A stretch of 64,000 nucleotides of DNA from NCBI GenBank assembly GCA_003996215.1, contig QJPP01003561.1, positions 124,001-188,000 on the forward strand, given 5' to 3'. Position 1 is the stretch's first letter. Each line of letters begins with the position of its first letter. This document shows positions 57,218-64,000 of this stretch, in pieces. The notes beneath the pieces were generated by a model. The model did not search any database, was not told the origin of the DNA, and saw nothing but the letters and a program-made list of their open reading frames with translations. This DNA comes from Jaltomata sinuosa (Eukaryota > Streptophyta > Magnoliopsida > Solanales > Solanaceae). Both the position numbers and the translations under genes were made by a program.

Positions 57218-60080
57218 GTAACACCCTAAAATTTCTAAGCTAAAACCCAAACTACTTTCCATATGTGTCATGATCATTTCCCTAGTGTGGTGAGTCCTTT
57301 AGATGTGAATCATGTTAATAAGAAACTCCTATAATCAAGTTAAGTTGAAAGCACCCCAACCAAAGAAGTTTTCATGTAAGATTAAACTAGGGTCAATATC
57401 AAACGATCATAACTCCTAGAATATGAAGAACTAGGTGACCTAGTACCTACTAAATTAAAGGCCTTCGAGTCTTCTTTCCAACGACACTAACAGTCCATTA
57501 ATTCAAGTCTGGAGTAATAAGTTATCAATGTTTTACTAAAGGGTGTATGTCTGTCAAAATGACAGATAGAAACCACGAGAAGGTTCCACAGGTCGTTGAA
57601 TGATCAACGGGCCGTGAAACCAACTCGTGGAAATCAGACCTGAAACTGTCTTTTTACCTAAAAACCACGGGGAGGTTCCACAGGTCGTGGAATGATCTAT
57701 GGGTCATGAAACCAACGCGTGGAAATCAATCCAGAGGCCAGAAACTGCGCCCAGGAACCACAAACCCTTTTCAAGAACCGTGATCCATTCTACGTGTCGT
57801 GGTTCAAGCTCGTGGAACCCAGCGATGAGTTTTTTCAACAGTTTTTAATTTAGTATTCCAAGTGTATTTCAGACCATTCCTTCTTTTTTTAGCTCAGACT
57901 ATAAATAGTTTTAGGCTTATTTTATTAAGTCAAAACCTCAAAACATATCAATTTTGCTCATTCGATCTCTCAAGTCAGTTTCAAAGGAGAAAAAAGTGTT
58001 CTTCTCCAAATTTCAGACATAGGGCTTTCTCCATCAAGCTTCAAACTTCAGGTCCTGCTCAAGGATTATCATCCACCAGGTATGTGGGTATTCAGTAAGG
58101 GTTTAATCCACCCGTATGCCTAAAACCTCAGTCTTCTATTCAAATTTTATGATTTTAGAAACTAGGGTTCTTACCCAATCATGCTAAATCTTACAGAACT
58201 CAGTCCTTATGATTTCAACATGACTTATATCTTCTTTTAGAGGATTTTTACCATGCTTTCAGTGACTTTCATTAGCTTTTACAAGAACTTAAAGAAAATA
58301 AGAATTTAGCCTAAAATTATAGTATTTTCATGAGAATTGGTATTCTTCAGAATTTAACCTAGATTACTAGCATTCAATTTTGAGCATGAAATTATCCCGT
58401 TTTCAGTCTAAAGGTTATCTATAAACTTCTCCTGATTTAGCTTTCCTTCAGAATTCAGTTAAGCTTGTCAGTATTCACTCTAAACATGTTTAAGTTTCCT
58501 CACGATGATTTTAACTATGGGTTGGTTTCCAGACAAGTATTTATGATTCCTATTCACTTCAGTCTAGTTGGTTTAAGTATGAAATAACTATGCATTAGTT
58601 AGTAGGCTTCGGTCTGCCTTCAATATGATCTATAAAATGTGTTTTAAATATGAACAGTTTTGACATTCATATATGTCGCATGATACAAATCATCCTAATG
58701 CATTATTCAAGTACTCAGTCAGTCAAAATTACATGATTAGAATGCTTTAGTCTCAGTAATAGTTTGCATTCTCAGATTATATCAGTACTTTTAGCTATCC
58801 AGTATTTCAGTTGCATTCATTGCTTTATATTCAGTTGGGAGTAGGCTTAGCACCAAGCGGACGAAGGGATGAAGGCTCAACTATCAGATTAGGCTGTGAC
58901 CTTTAGTAGAAGTCCCTTAGTCCTAGAACTATGGTGCCACCATAGGTATCAAAGTGGTCAGCTATCTGATTAGGTTTTACACTTGTCTCTTGTGGACATT
59001 AGTTTAGTGGATCCACGTTAAACTTGTTTGTACCCTTCGGAAGGTATGAACACCCTTCCATCAAGGGTTATAGGTTGGCCCCATAGTTAGCTCATCTTGG
59101 GGTATGTCGGTTAATAGTAACTCCCACAGTCCATATTCATTATTGCATAACCTTGTAATCAGTTATTCAGTTGAGTTCAGTATTATACAGTTTCTTGTTT
59201 ATATATTTGGTCATTGCATCAACTTATATCTTTTAGCCTGCATTCAGTATAGTATATCAGTATTTTTAACATGCTCAGTAGAAGAAACTCCCCTTAAGGA
59301 TTTACTTTAAACATGACTTTCAATATGACTCGTGACTTTCAGCTCAGTTGCACTATTCCATAATTTACAGACATACTTTATCTTGTTAGTTCATGAAATC
59401 CCAAGTAACAGGTTTACTTATCTTTAAACATCATGACCTCATAGTTATAGTCCAGCAACATGATTTACATTATCTTCAGTAAGAGAGTTTACGGTCTACA
59501 GCTTTGACTTATGCACTTCAGATATCATACATAGTCCAGTTTTCATCCATGCTTTCAGTATACATGTATCTCCTCATGATTTATAGTAAGTGAATATCTC
59601 ACATGCTCAGTACATTCAAAGTACTGACCGCATACCTTTCTTGTGCTGCATCATTTTATGATATAGGTTTCAGTGCTAGCTCCAGGATCATGGTTAGACA
59701 TATCATAGCTTCCAGTCAGCAGAGATCGAGTTCTTCTTCTTGGGGAAATCCAGTCAGTTAGTAGTTATAGAAGTTATTTCAGTTGTTTATACATTGATTA
59801 AATATAGTTGGGGGTCATGTCCCAGCTAACTGTAGTTCATTGTTAGTAGAGGCTTCATAGACAGTCAGTCACTCAGTTGTATCAGTTTTCAAATGCTATT
59901 GTATGTCAGTTTATAATAGTTAATTTTGTTATAATATTTTTAAAAGAGCTCAGCACATTTTATCTTCAGCATTTACTTTCAGTCTTTATCTCAGCAGTAT
60001 GCCAGACCATGGGTTGGCTTGGGGTCACTTATGACTCTAAGCACTGTGTCTCGTCCAGGGTGCAGGCTTGGGGCATGACA
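57218..60080 (+). repeat. NA 3' LTR
   Basis: 2863 bp, TGTAACACCCT...GGCATGACA. High match to the 5' LTR along the full length. Frames 57862-58098, 59104-59310 and 59877-60083 lie within it and have diverged or stopped counterparts in the 5' LTR, so they are not genes. Confidence 0.93.
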
Positions 60081-60892
60081 TAATCCCCTCAATTTAAATG
60101 AAACTTTTAATAATGCAATAGAGTTACAAGAATAATCAAGTGACAACAACAAATCCTCAAGAAGTGACTCAAAACCCCTAGTTTACAACATTCTAAGCTG
60201 ACTCATTTTTGAATTTATCAATATCACCACCTATTCTAATTCACATGCCTTTACAAAAAAGGAAGTTCCAAAACCACTCTATTTACAAAGATAACACAAG
60301 GGATAAATGCACAACACTTACACTCAATAACGAATTTCAAGTACCAACAAGTATCAAACCATAAGCTTGCCCTTATTTTCATTTGCCACTAACTCAAAAG
60401 CAATTAGGCGTAGATCTCAAAGGACTTTGTTAAGCTTGTAATATAGGCTTAAGGAAGGATAGGATTGGTATTTGGAATCAAAATGACTACATCCTCATTG
60501 AACACTACACAACATTTTCAATTCACAACCAAAGCCATTTTCTTTCTCTTTTCATACAACACAAAGAACCTATTCAATTGTTTTACTAGATGCCCCACTT
60601 TTAAATATTCAATTCACCTTGGAGTATTTCTTTTCTTTTCTTTCTTTTATCTTTCTCTCTCATTCTGCTTCTCTTTTCAAGTTTTTTTCTTTGATATGCT
60701 CTTTTAGTGCTTACTACAAACCACAATGTATTAATTATCTCCTCTGAGGTGTTTCTCTATCACCTCCAACTTAGGCTTTTGGTCTAAATTTAACATTTTT
60801 AGAGTTCAAGGAGGGAAGGTTCAAAAGAGAGATTTATTTTTAAAAAGGATTAAGGCTTGTAGTAAAGTTGCCAAAGAATAGGTTTCAAGCTC
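60081..60892 (-). mobile_element. Athila-like 3' region, continued
   Basis: Duplicate of about 8565-9385, following the NA target duplication. Includes the Phe-rich frame 60465-60707, counterpart of 9074-9289 but in a different frame register, which argues against it being a protein. Cut at 60892 by F3. Confidence 0.75.
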
Positions 60893-62317
60893 TGCAATGA
60901 CATGTCCATATTTTTGCCTTATTTGTATTGTTAGATCTTTCCTATATCACTCTAAGTTATTTATGACTTGCTGGGACTGGCAGTTTGGTGCCTGGGTGAT
61001 TTGTTAGGTCGTTATGACCATTTTCCTATTTTAGAGCTTTAACTTAGGAAATCATAGACTTTAGTCAACATTCTTAGCAAACATGCTCGAAATCAGATTC
61101 TGATAGTTTTTTAGCTTTGGAGTGTTGACTTCAGTCTAGATGGACCTTTAGTTGGGGCTTGGGAGATTTTGGTATGGTTTTACCTCCCTTTTTGTGATTT
61201 TAGTCATGTTGAGCTTGGAAGTTTGACTTTGGTAAAAATTTGAAGAAGACGGCCTTAGATGGGATTTCTGTAAGCGTTGTTAGCTCCAAGATATCAACTT
61301 TGGGATAAAGAGACCTTTGGTTCAGGTCTCGAGGCATCTAGACTCATTTTGGGGTGTTGGATTCCATTTTTGTTAAAGTTGGCTAGTTGGGCATGGGGGC
61401 CCACTTTTCATTAAATCCACCCTATTTGGAAGTTTCGTTAATTCTGTTGACTCCAAAATGTTGTTTCTTGTAGGGTAGCATCTTTGGTTTGTGTCTGTGA
61501 GGTTCAGAATATTCCCCGAGTGTGCGATCGAATTTGTTTTGAGTTGTGCTTGCAGTTGGTTGCTGCTGCTGCTGGTATGGCACGACGGTGGTGCTTTGGC
61601 CGCAACTGTGAAGCCACACCTATTCCCTGGGTGTTGTGCCTGCAGTGCCTGTTGGTTTCAGCAAGGGGCATGCCTGCGCTTTCTTACCCGTCATGGCGAT
61701 GTCGCCCCTGCGGCGCTTGGGTCGCGCCTGCACCTAGCGCTAGCAGCTTATAAAGAGCTTTCATCTTCATTTGTTCTAAGCTTATAAAATGAATTACTCC
61801 ATTTCTCTTGAGCTCCAAGCTCCAACATTAAGTCGGGGTCTATCATTTAGTGCTGGGGTAATCAATTCTTTCTCATGATCAAGTTTGCATCTTCTATTGT
61901 ATGTTCTAATCCCTAAATTTCTGTCAGTTTCTTCCTTTAATTCCTCAAATTGTTCTTGGGTGTAGGAGTTGTTCTACGCACTTTCTTTGCCTGAATTCTG
62001 TTTAATTTTTTAGCACATGTAACTGGTAATAATGGAAACCTCGTGGTAACCTTCATTTCTAGTTTTGGGTTACGGGGCTCATGGGCCCACTTTTGACCCA
62101 GATTTTGACCCGGCTAAATTATTAGCTTTACGGGTATAGTTAGCTTCATTTTGATTAGTAGATTATGTTATTTATACTGTGATAGCTCTTTGGTGCTTCT
62201 CAGAGCAGTTTGGGCTCGGGTGACAGTGTTCCAGCAGCTATTCGTTGGATGCCAGCTAGGTTATGGATTAACTACCTTAGACTTTGCGTAAATAGAATAT
62301 AATTGTACTATTTAGCA
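60893..62317 (+). mobile_element. F3 LTR, plus orientation, first part
   Basis: Starts TGCAATGACATG at 60893, matching TGTAATGACC of the minus copy at 5941. Shared blocks include GACTTGCTGGGACTGG at 60967 and 'cattttcctattttagag' at 61018. A CTTATAAAG motif at 61747-61755 is a TATA candidate, followed by a 'tcttgagctccaagctcc' leader. The frames 61484-61753 and 61491-61787 are G/C-rich parts of this LTR, in two overlapping frames. Confidence 0.75.
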
Positions 62318-63288
62318 TCTTTGATAGAATATATTTGTACTATAGAAACTGATTCCTTGGTTCTTAAGAAAATCCTTGATGGGATATGGGACGTTCCATG
62401 GGCAATTGTACTAGATATTACAAGGATAAAATACCTGATAGAGAACAATAATGTGGTGGTGGAGCAAGCATTCAGAGAGGGAAATCAATTTGGCAGATTA
62501 TTTAACTAACTTTATATTCAGTTTTATAGGTACCGATAAAGTGCAATTCAATACTTTACATGATATTCCCACAAAAGCACAACACATAATTCAGATCGAG
62601 AAAAACAACATACCAAATCTCAGAATAAGAAAATTCCAAAACAAAAATCCAGATCAAAGGGTCAGGAACACATAAAGGCAAGTTGATAATTTCATTGAGC
62701 AGGAACTCGTCAATAACATTTGAGTAATAGAGGTCGTACCAGCTAGATCTGGATCCTTTTGACAGTGGTATGAGTTCCTCGGAGCTCATTCTGTTGAACG
62801 GAAAAAGCAATAGATGGCAATCCTCATCAATTTGTAAACCTAAAGGTAAAAATATCTTGAATCCTACCTCACAATGGATTGTTGATGCTGATGGTTTGGA
62901 GTTAAAGAAGTCTTCACCGAGTGAATTCATGGTATCAGTGAGATGTTTTGATACCAAGTGAAAATCACTCAAGCTTTTCTACCTTGTTAACTCAGATCTA
63001 TGTTGAGCCTGGATTCATTGATCCGCTTGAGTTACAAAGGCGCATGGTATTGGTCTTTACCAGAGCGATTCATTGGAGCATCACGAAGCTAAGGAGTCCA
63101 ATCAGCGTCTAGACTTTCCCCACATTCCCTTTTGGTTTTTCATTTTTATTTTCTTTGTTTCTATTTTCTATTTTCCTCTAGATATTTCTTGGATATGGGC
63201 CACTGATTTTTTGGGCTCATATTTGCTATAAATATTTCTTTTTTAATAAATGGGCACTTAGACCAATTTTAATTAAAAAAATAAAAGG
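62318..63288 (+). mobile_element. LINE, 5'-truncated, with RNase H fragment
   Basis: Interrupts F3, which continues on both sides. Residues IETDSLVLKKILDGIWDVPW (from 62343) and VVVEQAFREGN, then after a +1 shift near 62480 LADYLTN, match the RNase H domain at the C-terminus of plant L1-type LINE ORF2; it ends IPNLRIRKF near 62640. The rest, to an A-rich tail AATTAAAAAAATAAAA at 63271-63286, would be the 3' untranslated region. The RT is missing by truncation. No target duplication can be assigned with confidence. Confidence 0.65.
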
Positions 63289-63619
63289 GTAGGGACTACT
63301 AGGTTGGAACCCCAGAACTTGTTTTCTTTCTTCTTGTCCGTTCTTATTTCCTATGTTGCTTTAGTATTTGAAATCGTTTTGTAGTATTACCCATTATGGC
63401 CTATGAGGCCTTTGTATTTGCCTTTGGGCCATAAATGGTGGGATTAGGTAAATGTATGTGAGTCTCATACATCGACTTATGATTCATGAGCTGGTTATCT
63501 ATGTTGTAGAGTGGATTGAGCTTGTGCAGGGCTGGTATGTTGGTTGTGAGCCATTGGGCTATTGATTGTATTCGAGCATATCATAATTATCATGCAAAAA
63601 GGGTTTACTGCATTGGTTT
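63289..63619 (+). mobile_element. F3 LTR, second part
   Basis: Matches, in reverse, 4510-4190: 'ctactaggttgg', 'gctttagtatttgaa', 'ggttatctatgttgtagag' and 'tttactgcattggttt'. F2 cuts it at 63620. Confidence 0.78.
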
Positions 63620-64000
63620 TGTAACACCCCAGAATTTGATTCACTTTTTACACTTAGAAATTCTGAAAATTTTGAAACTTCCAAGGTCATGAGTCAAGTC
63701 CACGAGTCGTGGCTAGAACCATGAGTCGTGGAAGTGACCCATGAAACCAGTCTTCCAGATCATCCTCAGGTTTGAGAACCACGAATCAGGTTCACGACCC
63801 ATGGATGGTTCCATGAGTAATGGAACCAACTCATGGAACTCAGACTGAGGGTTGCCAGTTTTCCAAAGAACCACGAATGGGTTCCATGAACCATGAAGTT
63901 TCTACGGGTCAACCTGTTGAATCATAGAAACTCACATATAGCCTAACTTTTGGCTCAGGAACCACGACTCCAATCCACGAGCCGTGGTTACTTCTACGGT
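63620..64000 (+). mobile_element. F2 LTR, 5' part (continues beyond the window)
   Basis: Starts TGTAACACCCCAG, matches 45937-46320 including the CACGAGTCGTGG-type palindromes (63701-63710 on). Whether a full element follows cannot be seen. Confidence 0.88.

Larger units (their letters stand above)
51639..60080 (+). mobile_element. NA: non-autonomous LTR retrotransposon (LARD-like)
   Basis: 8,442 bp: LTRs 51639-54511 and 57218-60080, primer site TGGTATCAGAGC at 54516-54527, 2.7-kb internal region without any recognisable gag or pol, purine tract AAGGGGGAGATAG at 57205-57217. Target duplication TGATC (51634-51638) / TAATC (60081-60085); the empty site TGATC is visible at 8565-8569 in the duplicate. 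Large LTRs with a conserved non-coding interior fit the LARD definition. The Tekay-like primer site, purine tract and TGTAACACCC start suggest it used proteins of an F2/F4/F5-like element. Confidence 0.92.

Noticed and set aside
61484..61787. Two overlapping frames of ~90-98 codons with Cys/Leu-rich sequence as a small secreted protein
   Set aside because: They overlap in two registers inside the F3 LTR, near its TATA motif, and the GC-rich run explains their openness; no counterpart in the minus F3 copy.
62556..62972. Minus-strand 138-codon frame as a host gene
   Set aside because: No recognisable domain, antisense to LINE RNase H and its 3' region, starts and ends without gene context.
1..64000. 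Endogenous pararetrovirus or other integrated virus
   Set aside because: No movement protein, coat or caulimovirus-type RT was seen; all RT, integrase and gag pieces fit LTR retrotransposons by their order and termini.
1..64000. Centromeric satellite or CRM-type element
   Set aside because: No long satellite array is present, and the chromodomain-like tails match Tekay-type, not the CRM type, as far as can be judged by eye.

Overview
This window looks like pericentromeric-type heterochromatin of a large-genome dicot. The retroelement families (Tekay/Del-like chromoviruses, Athila/Tat-like elements with a plant-transposon ORF2) point to Solanaceae, but the genus cannot be fixed from sequence alone. 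It is AT-rich. I found no host protein-coding gene, rRNA, tRNA or CRISPR array. Essentially all 64 kb can be assigned to layers of transposons, mostly Ty3/gypsy LTR retrotransposons inserted into one another and then degraded by point mutation.

Family labels used here are local: F1 = LTR fragments of a gypsy family (1-712, 5942-~8150, 48926-~51200). F2 = a Tekay-like chromovirus (LTR pieces 713-1842 and 63620-64000, element 41509-47905). F3 = another gypsy LTR family (minus copy 3964-5941, plus copy 60893-63619). F4 = a Tekay-like element on the minus strand (17085-37143, ends included). F5 = a Tekay-like element on the plus strand (20065-30624) sitting inside F4. F6 = a minus-strand chromovirus remnant (40006-41508 plus 47906-48527) split by F2. 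Ath = Athila/Tat-like elements with tRNA-Asp-type primer sites (minus: 1843-3963, ~8150-9959, 48528-48925, ~51200-60892; plus: 9960-39399). NA = a large non-autonomous LTR element with no polyprotein (51639-60080).

Layout. 1-9959: F1/F2/Ath/F3/F1/Ath fragments in a mosaic. 9960-39399: a plus-strand Ath element that keeps LTR, primer site, decayed gag, protease and ORF2 but has lost reverse transcriptase and integrase; it is split at 17084/37149 by F4, which is split at 20064/30630 by F5. 39400-40005: an inverted Ath LTR piece. 40006-48527: F6, split by F2. 48528-60892: a second copy of the F1+Ath composite, split by NA. 60893-63619: F3 with a 5'-truncated LINE in it. 63620-64000: start of another F2 LTR.

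Four insertions show 5-bp target duplications: F4 GGAAC/GGAAC; F5 TAAAC/TGAAC; NA TGATC/TAATC, with the empty site visible in the duplicate copy at 8565-8569; F2 ATAGG/ATAGT. Ath, F6 and F3/F1 are therefore older hosts and F5 is younger than F4. All coding regions carry stops, frameshifts, deletions or lost catalytic residues, so none appears able to move by itself. The most interesting items are the NA element, the tandem or palindromic repeats near the U3 ends of F2, F4 and NA LTRs, the gag/protease/ORF2-only Ath element, and the LTR-to-RT fusion in F2.
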